A stretch of DNA of 36,513 nt from contig CAMZIQ010000010.1 in NCBI GenBank assembly GCA_947307295.1, positions 1-36,513 of the forward strand. Reading direction: 5' to 3'. Positions 1-8,124 of the stretch are shown piece by piece. The first letter of the stretch is position 1, and every line of letters begins with the position of its first letter. This stretch comes from an uncultured Pseudomonadota bacterium. GTDB lineage: Bacteria > Pseudomonadota > Alphaproteobacteria > Rs-D84. Made by a program: the position numbers and the translations under genes. The notes under the pieces are model-generated. The model did not search any database and was not told the origin of the DNA. It saw only the letters and a list, made by a program, of their open reading frames with translations.

Positions 1-243
1 TTTTATGTCTCGCCATGAATCAAAAACAAATCTGTCGATTATATTCGAACCATGAACAGAATGTGCATGTTGCCAACACGCATACGCCAGACCAGCAAAT
101 AACAACGTTGCAAGTATTCTTAACAAAGCCGAACCACCACCAGCCACACCATAAATCAAACAACGGACACTAGAAACAACAAAAACAAAAACCAAAATCC
201 ACATTAACACAGTTGAATTTAATAAGACTGATAAAATCCCCAT
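1..243 (-). CDS. Small membrane protein, 3' end cut by the window
   Basis: An open frame of 81 codons starts with ATG at 243 on the minus strand and runs off the left edge without a stop. A clear Shine-Dalgarno sequence (AAAAGGAGAAC) lies just upstream, which supports both the gene and its start. The visible product is very hydrophobic: a first membrane segment at about residues 5-35 and a second at about 42-60, followed by a polar stretch ending in DSWRDIK. I do not recognise the family. It is divergent from the HAD-like gene at 404. The gene is probably real; its function is unknown. Confidence 0.6.
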   Translation of the reverse strand, partial: MGILSVLLNSTVLMWILVFVFVVSSVRCLIYGVAGGGSALLRILATLLFAGLAYACWQHAHSVHGSNIIDRFVFDSWRDIK

Positions 244-316
244 TTTGTTCTCCTTTTATAATCTTACACAACATATAATATCATAAAAACCTATGATAAA
301 CAAGCCCCTAAAATCT

Positions 317-334
317 GAATTATGTATAGTTTAG
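317..334 (+). repeat. 18-bp direct repeat, left copy (flanks HAD gene)
   Basis: The sequence GAATTATGTATAGTTTAG occurs here and again, unchanged, at 1199-1216, on either side of the HAD-like gene. Its core ATTATGTATAGTTT also appears inverted at 1682-1695, and twice with one extra C inside the 46-bp repeats at 1611-1697. The pattern may mark the ends of a small mobile or excised element, or sites for a DNA-binding protein. No transposase is present. Confidence 0.75.
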
Positions 335-403
335 ATGAATTTTTTATCTACAACTTATTTGCAATTTATGATAAAATTATAAGGACAACAAAAAGAAACT
401 GAT

Positions 404-1189
404 ATGGTCTTAAACAAACGGCATAATAAAGTATTTACAAATACTAATTCAAAAACACCTATAAAGCTGATTGCATTTGATCAGGGTTGGGTGCTTTTCA
501 GACCAATTAACTGGGAAATCTTGAACAAAATCTCTCTTACAAACGATGAAAAATATTGGTTAGTACGCGAAGCACTATGGCGTACACGCGATTGGATAAA
601 AATTCAATTAAAAAGAAAAAAAACACCAAAACAAATTATTTCGATTATGAAAAAATATTACCCTGAACACGCCGAATTATTGGATAAAATCCGTCCAATA
701 TTAAAAGACATTATAAGTATCGATTTTACAGACAATATAAAACTGGGACAAAAGTTATTAAACATGGGTTTTTTAGTCGAAATCTGGTCAGATAATGGGT
801 TAGGCGGAAAACAAAAAAATAAAAATTTTCCAACCTCTGATGCCGGTTTAACCCCAGAACTTCCTGCCAAATCTCCATTGTATAAAGAATATGTTTCCGT
901 TCATCAAGAATTAAAAGTACCCAGCGTATATTCCAGAAACATAAATATTTTAAAGGAAAAACCTAAATTTTTCAAAACCGTTATGGCACGACACAAAAAA
1001 ATTCAACCAGAAGAAGTTATTTTCATTGAAGATCGTCCTCAAAATATAAAATCAGCATTATCATTAGGGATTAATTGTATTCAATTTATTCCGAAATATT
1101 GTGAAAGAGAAAATGTCGAAAATACCCCAATAGCACATACAACAAAAGAACTTATAAAAGAATTAAAAAAGAAAGGCGTTATTATATAG
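404..1189 (+). CDS. HAD-superfamily hydrolase-like protein, atypical motif I
   Basis: This 261-residue protein has the order of motifs of the haloacid dehalogenase superfamily. Motif I is FDQGWVLF (nucleophile D26), motif II is IWSD (S129), a motif III lysine lies near K185-K187, and motif IV is FIEDRPQN (E209, D210), followed by the usual 'A..LG' stretch. The second aspartate of motif I (D+2, the general acid in phosphatases) is a glycine, as in some dehalogenase-type members, so simple phosphatase activity is doubtful. About 35 residues are inserted after motif II. The gene stands alone between two copies of an 18-bp repeat and ends at a hairpin terminator. ATG at 404 is the first start; there is no strong Shine-Dalgarno sequence. 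The substrate cannot be told. Confidence 0.75.
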   Translation: MVLNKRHNKVFTNTNSKTPIKLIAFDQGWVLFRPINWEILNKISLTNDEKYWLVREALWRTRDWIKIQLKRKKTPKQIISIMKKYYPEHAELLDKIRPILKDIISIDFTDNIKLGQKLLNMGFLVEIWSDNGLGGKQKNKNFPTSDAGLTPELPAKSPLYKEYVSVHQELKVPSVYSRNINILKEKPKFFKTVMARHKKIQPEEVIFIEDRPQNIKSALSLGINCIQFIPKYCERENVENTPIAHTTKELIKELKKKGVII

Positions 1190-1198
1190 CCATTACCA

Positions 1199-1216
1199 GA
1201 ATTATGTATAGTTTAG
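1199..1216 (+). repeat. 18-bp direct repeat, right copy
   Basis: Exact second copy of GAATTATGTATAGTTTAG, nine bases after the stop codon of the HAD-like gene. The distance between copies is 882 bp, so the repeat pair brackets exactly one gene. Confidence 0.75.
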
Positions 1217-1238
1217 CATCATAAAATCCTATAAAAAC

Positions 1239-1278
1239 GGCTAAAAACCGCAGAAAACCGGGATTTTTTAGCCTTTTT
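1239..1278 (+). terminator. Rho-independent terminator after HAD gene
   Basis: GGCTAAAAA pairs with TTTTTAGCC across a 17-base spacer and is followed directly by TTTTT. It lies about 50 bases downstream of the HAD-like stop codon. Confidence 0.65.
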
Positions 1279-1610
1279 AGACCATTTTTTACCTAAAAAT
1301 CGCCTAAAAATCGATTTTTAATAAATTTTGTGCATAACAAGACCTAAAAGTAGCAATTAAACAAAAATAAAAAATCAGGAAAAGGGCGCTTTTCAATAAA
1401 AAGCACCATCAATTACGGGGGGCTGTCCAATAAAAATACAAAAAAATATTTATCCGGTAAAAACAAACAGATAAAAAATTTTTCTAACAAAATAATTTAA
1501 GAAAAAAATATTTTTCAAAAAAATTTTTACCAGCAACAAAAAATGTTAATTTTTATATAATTTTTTAACAAAGTTTCATCAAGCAATCAGTAAATTTATT
1601 ATATTGAGTT

Positions 1611-1702
1611 ATATTATGTATACGTTTGTGACAACAAACTATTCATGTGAATTATTATATTATGTATACGTTTGTGATAACAAACTATACATAATATACA
1701 TT
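1611..1702. repeat. Two tandem 46-bp repeats, second one palindromic
   Basis: Two units start at 1611 and 1657, each beginning ATATTATGTATACGTTTGTG. In the second, the left arm at 1657-1675 pairs with ACAAACTATACATAATAT at 1680-1697 around a GATA loop, with a single bulged base. The arms contain the same core as the 18-bp repeats flanking the HAD gene. The unit could be an operator array, a miniature inverted-repeat element or a transcript hairpin. Confidence 0.7.
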
Positions 1703-1835
1703 ATGCGCCTTTTGTATATTGCTTTTTTGGGCGCTCCCCTGCGGTTTTCTGGCATTTTTTTATTTTAAGCATCGCAACCATAAATAATTTATAATAATTT
1801 TATTTATTAAATTATTAGGATTGGCATCCTTTTTA

Positions 1836-1844
1836 TGATATAAT
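1836..1844 (+). promoter_or_regulatory. Extended -10 promoter of MFS gene
   Basis: TGATATAAT ends ten bases before the ATG at 1855. The predicted transcript would start within about four bases of the start codon, and no Shine-Dalgarno sequence is present, so the mRNA is probably leaderless or nearly so. Confidence 0.6.
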
Positions 1845-1854
1845 TTCGAATATC

Positions 1855-3081
1855 ATGTTAAAAGCGATAAAAAATCAAAAATCTGTACCTTCTACTCTAT
1901 GGTTATTACGCCTTGGTTCGTTTTGCAGCAATTTTATGCTAATGGTCCCTGTCGCCGTTCTTATCTACACCGGCAAAGGCGTGACTGTTGGCGATTTTTT
2001 TCTTATCCAAGGGTTATTTAGATTGGCGGCGTTTTTGTTTGAAATACCGTCAGGATATCTATCAGACAGATTTTCTCGCCGTAAAGTACTTATTCTCGGT
2101 GCATTAATTCAGGCACTTGGACTTGCAACATTGGCTTTGGCATACGGTTTTTGGGAAATTGTGTTTGGCGAAGCATTATGCGGAATCGCAAGTGCTTTGT
2201 TTTCCGGCACTTTGGAAGCGTACACATACGATTTATTAAAGCGCAATAACACCCAAAAACATTTCTTAAAAGAATACGGCTCTATACAAACATTCGGAAT
2301 GTCTGCCTCTTTTATAGCCTCAGTCATAGGTGGGCTATTATACAAATATACCGGTGGCAATTTTCTATTATGGGTCATGGCTGCTTTTTGTATCCTAGAA
2401 ACCTTTTTATACTTACTTGTTCCAGAATTATTGGAAGTAAGGCGTAAAAAAGCCAAAAACAAAACCGCTTTTGCTGATGCAGTTGGGATAACTTATACAA
2501 CGCTCAAAGATAATAAATTACGCAATCTGATATTATTTCCTGCGTTTTTTAGTGGTTTCACAATTGTATTATTATGGATAATGCAACCCATAATGGAAAC
2601 ATCTGGGGTTCCATTAGCATTGTTTGGCGTATTTTTTAGCATCAATCAATTTTCAGCAATCTTTTTTTCAAAATATGCTTATAAAATATGTGAAAAATTG
2701 GGCGAAATACGCGTATCAGTATTAACAATATGGTCTTTAATCGTTGGGATATTATTATCATTGGTTGTTTTACACACAACGAATATGGTGTTAATATACA
2801 TAGCCTGTGGTCTTATGTACATAGTGCCAGCAATCCGTATATTGAACAACTTGCAATATAATACCCTTATACACAATGATATAAGTTCTCAAAAACGTGG
2901 CACAGTATTATCTACCCGCGCGATGGTAAGCACATTGTTTGGTGCCGCAATATTGGCATGTGCAAAACTTTTTCTGGACAAATACGGATTGCAAAGCACC
3001 ATGATATTTATATTGATTATGACAATCATTTTATTTATATCTTTACATAGTGTAAAAAAATACATAAAAAACAAAAAATAA
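1855..3081 (+). CDS. MFS transporter
   Basis: This 408-residue protein has about twelve hydrophobic segments, as in the major facilitator superfamily. The loop between segments 2 and 3 carries the family's motif A as GYLSDRFSRRKVLILG (about residues 67-82), with a strongly basic cytoplasmic loop. The midpoint loop (around residues 190-205) is rich in Lys and Arg, separating the two six-helix halves. It ends in a Lys-rich tail. Such proteins move small molecules or drugs across the inner membrane by proton coupling; the substrate cannot be inferred. It is a single-gene unit with its own extended -10 promoter and a bidirectional terminator shared with mscL. Confidence 0.85.
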   Translation: MLKAIKNQKSVPSTLWLLRLGSFCSNFMLMVPVAVLIYTGKGVTVGDFFLIQGLFRLAAFLFEIPSGYLSDRFSRRKVLILGALIQALGLATLALAYGFWEIVFGEALCGIASALFSGTLEAYTYDLLKRNNTQKHFLKEYGSIQTFGMSASFIASVIGGLLYKYTGGNFLLWVMAAFCILETFLYLLVPELLEVRRKKAKNKTAFADAVGITYTTLKDNKLRNLILFPAFFSGFTIVLLWIMQPIMETSGVPLALFGVFFSINQFSAIFFSKYAYKICEKLGEIRVSVLTIWSLIVGILLSLVVLHTTNMVLIYIACGLMYIVPAIRILNNLQYNTLIHNDISSQKRGTVLSTRAMVSTLFGAAILACAKLFLDKYGLQSTMIFILIMTIILFISLHSVKKYIKNKK

Positions 3082-3097
3082 AATCGCCCTAGCCCGC

Positions 3098-3126
3098 AAA
3101 AAACCGCCATTTCTGACGGTTTTTTT
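3098..3126. terminator. Bidirectional terminator between MFS gene and mscL
   Basis: AAAAAACCG pairs with CGGTTTTTT around a ten-base loop. The A-run and T-run on opposite sides allow it to end transcription from both convergent genes. Confidence 0.8.
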
Positions 3127-3160
3127 ATATTTTTTATTAAAAAACTAATAAAAATATTAA

Positions 3161-3712
3161 CTATTTGATTTTAGCGACTTTTTTTGCAGCATTTGCAACC
3201 TTGCCAACTTTTGCAGTTAATGATTTTATACCCTTGGTCAATTCAGCTTCTTCAACCTGCCCGATTTCTTCTGCTTTCACAGCCGAACAACAATATGGAC
3301 ATTTTGTTGCCAATTTACTGATAGATTGTTGACAATATGGGCAAGCACGCGTTGTCACAGGACCCTTTGCACGTGCAGAATTAGCAACTTTTACAATAAT
3401 AAATACAGCAAACATTGTTATCAAGAAACTGATTACTGTATTTAAAAAAGTCCCCATATTCAATGTAGTAGCCCCAGCCGCCGTAGCCGCTTCCATAGTA
3501 TTATAATGAACGCCAGGTTCGCCACCGCTTATAACATAAAACCATTGAGAAAAATCGACATTACCTACCAAAATCCCGACTGGTGGCATAATAATATCTT
3601 TTACCAGAGAATTAACCACGCTGGTCATAACAGACCCAACGATGATACCGACAGCCATATCGATGGCACTACCTTTGTTAATAAACGTTTTAAATTCACT
3701 TATAAGTTTCAT
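3161..3712 (-). CDS. mscL: Large-conductance mechanosensitive channel with zinc-ribbon tail
   Basis: The first 115 residues match MscL: an amphipathic N-terminus (EFKTFINKGSAIDMAVG), a first membrane helix at about 17-40, a periplasmic loop, and a second helix at about 88-110. MscL is an inner-membrane pentamer that opens under membrane tension during hypo-osmotic shock. At 183 residues it is longer than the usual 130-150. The extra C-terminus holds two CPYC knuckles (C124, C127, C138, C141), a likely zinc ribbon, followed by a Lys/Ala-rich tail. Related ribbons occur in some other MscL proteins. The start overlaps the aroK stop by four bases, suggesting translational coupling. Confidence 0.93.
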   Translation of the reverse strand: MKLISEFKTFINKGSAIDMAVGIIVGSVMTSVVNSLVKDIIMPPVGILVGNVDFSQWFYVISGGEPGVHYNTMEAATAAGATTLNMGTFLNTVISFLITMFAVFIIVKVANSARAKGPVTTRACPYCQQSISKLATKCPYCCSAVKAEEIGQVEEAELTKGIKSLTAKVGKVANAAKKVAKIK

Positions 3713-4272
3713 TTTTCATCCTTTTGGTTGTTTTTGTAGTTTTCTATTGCATTTAAAACCTTATTCAAAGTTTTATGAATATTTTCATCACCTGTCTCAA
3801 CAGCCACATCCGCCAAAGCATATGTATCATAGCGTTCACGGATTAATTGAGCCAGTATTTGACGAGAATCTGTATTTAATAGTTGTGGACGAGTATGTCG
3901 AAAATTTGTCCTTTTTACAAGCAGTTCCAAGTCAGCCTTTAACCAAATTGTTAAGGCTTTTTCCAAAGCAACCTGTCGTACAGCCTTTGTTATAAAAGCA
4001 CCTTCGCCAGTAGATATAACCTTAATAAAAGGTGGCGTATCAATCAGCCTTTCGATAACTTTTTCTTCGACACGTCTAAATTCTTTTTCACCATACATTG
4101 AAAAAATATCAACAACACTGCAACCAGAAATTTTTTCAATTTCCTTATCAGAATCAATGAACGGTATCCCCAGATGACGCGCCAACGCACGACCGATACT
4201 GGTTTTTCCAGCACCCATAAGCCCAACCATAACTATTGGTTTATCTAATTCTATTCGTTTTTTGTTTCTCAT
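3709..4272 (-). CDS. aroK: Shikimate kinase
   Basis: This 187-residue cytoplasmic enzyme phosphorylates shikimate with ATP in the chorismate pathway. It has the Walker A motif GLMGAGKTSIGR (about residues 16-27), the shikimate-binding D-S-D region (FIDSDKEIE), EFRRVEE, a GEGAF segment equivalent to the GGG motif, and the lid-region arginine in TRPQL. The frame extends upstream to 4383, but the extra residues are hydrophobic and unlike the family, so the ATG at 4272 is chosen. TATAAA lies 10-15 bases before it and there is no Shine-Dalgarno sequence, suggesting a leaderless mRNA. It overlaps mscL by ATGA. Confidence 0.9.
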   Translation of the reverse strand: MRNKKRIELDKPIVMVGLMGAGKTSIGRALARHLGIPFIDSDKEIEKISGCSVVDIFSMYGEKEFRRVEEKVIERLIDTPPFIKVISTGEGAFITKAVRQVALEKALTIWLKADLELLVKRTNFRHTRPQLLNTDSRQILAQLIRERYDTYALADVAVETGDENIHKTLNKVLNAIENYKNNQKDEK

Positions 4273-4334
4273 AATTGTGATTTTATACAAAAACAAAAAA
4301 TAAGACAATAAAAATTTCCAAACATATAAAAATA

Positions 4335-4343
4335 TGATATAAT
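4335..4343 (+). promoter_or_regulatory. Extended -10 promoter of outer-membrane protein gene
   Basis: TGATATAAT lies 32 bases before the ATG at 4376. Here a real leader with the ribosome-binding site AGGGAGAG (4359-4366) follows, in contrast to the leaderless neighbours. Confidence 0.6.
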
Positions 4344-4375
4344 ATAAATCATATAACCAGGGAGAGAAATCTATT

Positions 4376-5395
4376 ATGAACACAAAAAATTATATACAAT
4401 TAAGTTCTTTATTTGCTGTCATCGCGGTATTGGCATCAACACCTGCAACGGCTGCAACAAACATTTACGCAAATAATGCTTCGGCATTAAATATCAATAT
4501 GCTGACAAATTCGTTTCTTTCATATGCTCATAATGGCGAAAGATTATCTGACCTGTTTGTTCATAAAAAGCTTTATGGTTCAATGACAAGAATCGATGAA
4601 TATGGTGATGATGGCACAACTTTGCCAAGTGATTACGTCGAAGAAGATAATTCTAGATACCTGATGAAAAATATTTGGATAGATGTAAACCATATAAACG
4701 GACACGCACATTATGATAACAACTCTTCTACAAAAAACCGTTTTAATTTAGTGACTGTTGGTGCAACATCACAATCTATAAATTTAACCTATGGCGATAT
4801 TTCTTTCGGGCTGTTTGGTGGGTATATAAATTCAGATTCATCTTATGCCACGGCTAATGGCGATACAGGCGGAATATTCGCACATTATAATCTGAACAAT
4901 TTTACAGCCACAGTTTTGGCTGATATCGGTTCAATGAATAATAATTCAAACGATATAGATTTTAATAATTCATGGACTAATGTCGCAATGGATGCAAATA
5001 TAAAATTTGATATCGACAATACTTTTATAATACAACCAGGTTTATCCATTGCATACACTTTTGTGTCTTCGGACGATTTGTATGTAAATAATAACATTGT
5101 TTGGTCCAAAGATTTTAATTTCTTGAATCTGGCACCGGGCATAGATTTTATCAAAGAAATCGCACCAAATTGGTTTGGTGCTTTGTCCGCAAAATATATC
5201 GCTCACTTTGGTGGTAAAAACGATATATACACAGCAAACATTAAACAAGACGGAACCAACACAGACAATCATATTGATTTAGGTCTAGATATAGAACATA
5301 ACTTCAAACGTTTCACTTTATCTGGAAACATACATAAACAAATCGGTGGTTTTGATGGTTGGTCTGGAAACATCCTTGTAAAATATGCGTTTTAA
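4376..5395 (+). CDS. Outer-membrane beta-barrel protein (autotransporter-barrel-like)
   Basis: A 339-residue protein with a classical signal peptide ending in TPATAA (about residue 27). The rest alternates polar and hydrophobic residues in short strands (for example ISFGLFGGYINSD and FTATVLADIGSM) and is rich in Asn. It ends in KYAF, the terminal aromatic residue expected of substrates of the BAM assembly machinery. The C-terminal half resembles the barrel domain of autotransporters, but the N-terminal region of about 100 residues is too short for a typical passenger. It probably sits in the outer membrane as a porin-like or adhesin-like barrel. Its promoter and ribosome-binding site are clear. 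Confidence 0.75.
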   Translation: MNTKNYIQLSSLFAVIAVLASTPATAATNIYANNASALNINMLTNSFLSYAHNGERLSDLFVHKKLYGSMTRIDEYGDDGTTLPSDYVEEDNSRYLMKNIWIDVNHINGHAHYDNNSSTKNRFNLVTVGATSQSINLTYGDISFGLFGGYINSDSSYATANGDTGGIFAHYNLNNFTATVLADIGSMNNNSNDIDFNNSWTNVAMDANIKFDIDNTFIIQPGLSIAYTFVSSDDLYVNNNIVWSKDFNFLNLAPGIDFIKEIAPNWFGALSAKYIAHFGGKNDIYTANIKQDGTNTDNHIDLGLDIEHNFKRFTLSGNIHKQIGGFDGWSGNILVKYAF

Positions 5396-5430
5396 ACAAG
5401 AAAAACATACGGCAATATGTAAAAGAATAC

Positions 5431-5448
5431 CCCCCGAATAATCGGGGG
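5431..5448. terminator. Hairpin between convergent genes
   Basis: CCCCCGA pairs with TCGGGGG around ATAA, followed by an AT-rich tract containing a T-run at 5459-5463. It sits between the convergent ends of the barrel gene and the exported protein at 5472. Confidence 0.6.
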
Positions 5449-5471
5449 ATTAAATTTGTTTTTTAAACATA

Positions 5472-5708
5472 TTATTTTCTGGTATAACCTATTTTAAAAG
5501 TATCACCCCAATCTGCAAGAGATTGACCAGCCACAGTGCAATGCAATGCTTCAAATCCTTTTTCAACTTGCTTCTTTTTTATAACCACGCCACTTACGAC
5601 ACCACCCACAGTTCCCAATACCACACCAGCAGTCAAATCAGAAGTAAGACGTGCAGTATTAAATTTACCCTCGGCTGTTTTCCACGCGCTTTTTTTGGAC
5701 ATATCTAC
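5472..5708 (-). repeat. C-terminal module, copy 1
   Basis: These 237 bases encode the last 78 residues and stop of the exported protein. By eye they are close to 85-90% identical to the copies at 9781-10017 and 12851-13087, including a run of nearly 40 identical bases encoding the KKKQVEKGF region. The identity is much higher than in the upstream parts of the same genes. Confidence 0.85.
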
Positions 5709-6989
5709 GCTTTTTGTAAATTGTTTTATCTTAAGTTTTGCTTCTTCTACTGGGGTCTTCTTGTTTTCTGGTTTATTACTATCATTGCTATCAGATGTTG
5801 AAATGGCATTGCTCTTGGCTTCACACTTTCCATCGCTATTCACATAATAACCATCTATACACGAATATGGACGACATTGTAATTCTACACCGCCATTATC
5901 AAGTTCGGCACAATATAACCGCCATTTTAAAACAAGGTTGCTTGATCTTGGTTCTGTCCATTTAGCATTTGTATCGCATTGGCTGGGCAATAGCATGCCA
6001 TCTTTAAAAGAATTCACCGGCAAAGCCCCCCACGTACCACTTGTACATTGCTCGCGACTTTGCTTACATTCTATAACATAGCCTTCAAACTTTGTACCTG
6101 ATAATCCATCGGTTGTTATATATTTTTCGTTGTTTAATTCATCAGGAGACCAGCGTCCACCCTTTATATGTCCGGATTGACAGTTTTTTATAAAATATTT
6201 TCTTTCTGCATTTTCACCTGTTTTTCTCATACATATATAATCCCCAACAGAACCATCTGTATTTTGTGCACTAGTCTCTATAATCTGACCTAACTCATAC
6301 CACTTACCAGACTCTTTACACTTTTTCAGCGCACATTTTTTATAAAGTTTTTGACCACCACCCAATGTAATACCAAAACTTGTTAACTCATTAGTGGGAT
6401 ATTCTACCGACTCATAAAACTCGCTATTATTACATTCTGAAATAAAAGCCCTCTCTTCTGCTGTATCAGGCTCGCCATATTTGGCAACATAATATTTCTT
6501 GCACTTTGTTGCACCATTAAATTCATCCCCACCCGGACAATCACCTTCGCTGTCCGGCACAACTTCGCCTTTCTTTACACATTTTTGATAATAATCTTCT
6601 ACTTTTAACGCAAGACTATATTTAGTGTTGAAATTGTTCAGTTCCGTGTCCGTGGGTCTTACACCTAAATAATTATTATCACATTTTATTATAACATCCC
6701 AGGCATCTGGCTCATCACGCCCTTCTTTGCATCCGCACCACCAAGAACATTTACCAGCATGATCATAAGAAGTATTTTTACACTTGTCTTGTTTGCTAGC
6801 TGCCGTGTCTATTTTTGTTTGATATGGATAAGGGGTGATTTTATTTTTTAAAATACCGCCTTTATCATCAGGAGTTCCGCTCCTTCCTTGAATTTTGCAA
6901 CCATCCCCACAAGCGCCAAACACATTCCCTGCTTGGAAAATTCCGCACAAAAACACCGGCAAAAGCAACAAATATTTTGATTTTATCAC
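5472..6989 (-). CDS. Exported Cys-rich protein with shared C-terminal module (paralog 1)
   Basis: I do not recognise a described family. The GTG at 6989 gives a 505-residue protein with a good signal peptide (IKSKYLLLLPVFLCGIFQAG, mature end near ACGDGC); the frame extends nine codons further to a TTG at 7016. The mature part (about residues 30-390) carries over 30 cysteines, often as CxxxC or close pairs, suggesting a disulfide-bonded extracytoplasmic domain. A polar Ser/Asn/Lys linker follows. The last 78 residues are nearly identical to those of the proteins at 9781 and 11390: SKKSAWKTAEGKFNTARL, a glycine-zipper hydrophobic stretch, KKK, then a tail containing HCTV.GQ and ADWGDTF. A type I membrane or outer-membrane anchor is possible. 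Confidence 0.75.
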   Translation of the reverse strand: MIKSKYLLLLPVFLCGIFQAGNVFGACGDGCKIQGRSGTPDDKGGILKNKITPYPYQTKIDTAASKQDKCKNTSYDHAGKCSWWCGCKEGRDEPDAWDVIIKCDNNYLGVRPTDTELNNFNTKYSLALKVEDYYQKCVKKGEVVPDSEGDCPGGDEFNGATKCKKYYVAKYGEPDTAEERAFISECNNSEFYESVEYPTNELTSFGITLGGGQKLYKKCALKKCKESGKWYELGQIIETSAQNTDGSVGDYICMRKTGENAERKYFIKNCQSGHIKGGRWSPDELNNEKYITTDGLSGTKFEGYVIECKQSREQCTSGTWGALPVNSFKDGMLLPSQCDTNAKWTEPRSSNLVLKWRLYCAELDNGGVELQCRPYSCIDGYYVNSDGKCEAKSNAISTSDSNDSNKPENKKTPVEEAKLKIKQFTKSVDMSKKSAWKTAEGKFNTARLTSDLTAGVVLGTVGGVVSGVVIKKKQVEKGFEALHCTVAGQSLADWGDTFKIGYTRK

Positions 6990-7058
6990 CCTGAAAACAC
7001 CCTCTTTTATGCACAAATTTTATCATAAAAAAGGGTATTAATCAATAAAAAACCACAT

Positions 7059-8123
7059 TCATTCCATTGCAGCCAATCTTTCAATCTGGTCAGCACTAAT
7101 TAACGCGTCTATCATTTCGTCCAAACCTTCGCCACCCGCCAAAATGTCATCTAATTTATAAAGTGTCAATTTGATACGGTGGTCGGTCACACGTTGTTCT
7201 GGAAAATTATAAGTTCTGATTTTTTCACTTCTATCCCCGGAACCAACCATACTGCGCCGCGAAGCATTTGAAGCATTTATTTGTTCATTACGTTGCTTTT
7301 CATATAAACGCGAACGCAACACCGCCATCGCAGTTGCTTTGTTTTGTAATTGAGAACGTTCATTTTGACATGTCACAACTATACCTGTCGGAAAATGTGT
7401 TATACGAATCGCCGAATCAGTTTTATTAACATGCTGACCACCTGCCCCACTTGCGCGGAAAATATCGATTCTTATATCTTTGTCGTCAATCACAACATCA
7501 ATATCTTTTGCTTCTGGCATTACTGCAACAGATGCAGCCGAAGTATGTATGCGCCCTGCAGCTTCGGTTTCAGGCACACGTTGCACGCGATGAATCCCCG
7601 ATTCGAATTTCATACGCGCATACGCACCAACACCATCAATTTTGAAAATAATTTCTTTGTATCCACGAAGCGAAGTCGCATTTTCTTCGATAATTTCTAT
7701 CTTCCAACCTTTGCGCAAAGCATATGATTTATATTGATTAAATAAATCACCCGCAAAAAGCGCAGATTCTTCACCCCCCACCCCAGCACGAATTTCAACA
7801 ATCGCACTATTGTCGTCCGCCGCATCACGTGGCAGCAACGCAATTTGCAAATCGCGTTCCAAATCTGGCAAAACATGATTTAATTCTTCCAATTGTTCCG
7901 CCGCAATAGATTTAAGTTCTGGATCGTGCAACATTTCATTTGCATCTTTGATACCCTGCTGCGTTTGCAAATATTTATCAATCAATGGCAAAACTTCGTT
8001 TAACTCAGAATATTCTTTTGATAGTTTCGTCAATTCATCGCCAGATATTTCACCAGAATTCATCTTGGTTTCAATATCTTTGGCGCGCGCCTGAATATCC
8101 AGCAACTTTTGTTCGATAATCAT
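7059..8123 (-). CDS. prfA: Peptide chain release factor 1
   Basis: A 354-residue class I release factor that recognises UAA and UAG and triggers peptide release on the ribosome. The GGQ catalytic motif is seen in [15 protein letters not shown] (about residues 226-240). The codon-recognition P-x-T site appears as [15 protein letters not shown], so this is RF1 rather than RF2 (which has SPF). Length is normal for the family. The ATG at 8123 lies one base after the hisS stop (TAATATG), so the two genes are cotranscribed and probably translationally coupled. The usual partner prmC is not adjacent. Confidence 0.96.
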   Translation of the reverse strand: MIIEQKLLDIQARAKDIETKMNSGEISGDELTKLSKEYSELNEVLPLIDKYLQTQQGIKDANEMLHDPELKSIAAEQLEELNHVLPDLERDLQIALLPRDAADDNSAIVEIRAGVGGEESALFAGDLFNQYKSYALRKGWKIEIIEENATSLRGYKEIIFKIDGVGAYARMKFESGIHRVQRVPETEAAGRIHTSAASVAVMPEAKDIDVVIDDKDIRIDIFRASGAGGQHVNKTDSAIRITHFPTGIVVTCQNERSQLQNKATAMAVLRSRLYEKQRNEQINASNASRRSMVGSGDRSEKIRTYNFPEQRVTDHRIKLTLYKLDDILAGGEGLDEMIDALISADQIERLAAME

Positions 8124-8124
8124 A

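Larger units (their letters stand above)
1217..1835. other. Gene-poor, very AT-rich intergenic region
   Basis: No convincing coding sequence is visible over more than 600 bases. The stretch holds the HAD terminator, a weak hairpin around GCTTTT/AAAAGC near 1390-1415, long A- and T-runs at 1430-1570, and the two 46-bp tandem repeats at 1611-1697. It ends at the promoter of the MFS gene. Confidence 0.6.

Noticed and set aside
4273..4383. Longer aroK start at 4383
   Set aside because: The added residues are hydrophobic and overlap the promoter region of the divergent barrel gene; the family begins close to the Walker A motif.
5523..5965. Plus-strand frames opposite the 5472 gene, and similar ones at 9832-10272
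   Set aside because: Their likeness to one another only reflects the duplicated C-terminal module on the other strand.
7014..7016. TTG at 7016 as start of the exported protein
   Set aside because: GTG at 6989 gives a better signal peptide and has a GAGGGTG sequence upstream; the nine extra residues would spoil the N-region.
7059..8123. PET instead of PAT/PVT in RF1 as an altered stop-codon specificity
   Set aside because: Only the middle, variable residue differs; Pro and Thr are kept and UAA/UAG reading is expected to be normal. Stop codons in the window (mostly TAA) give no sign of recoding.
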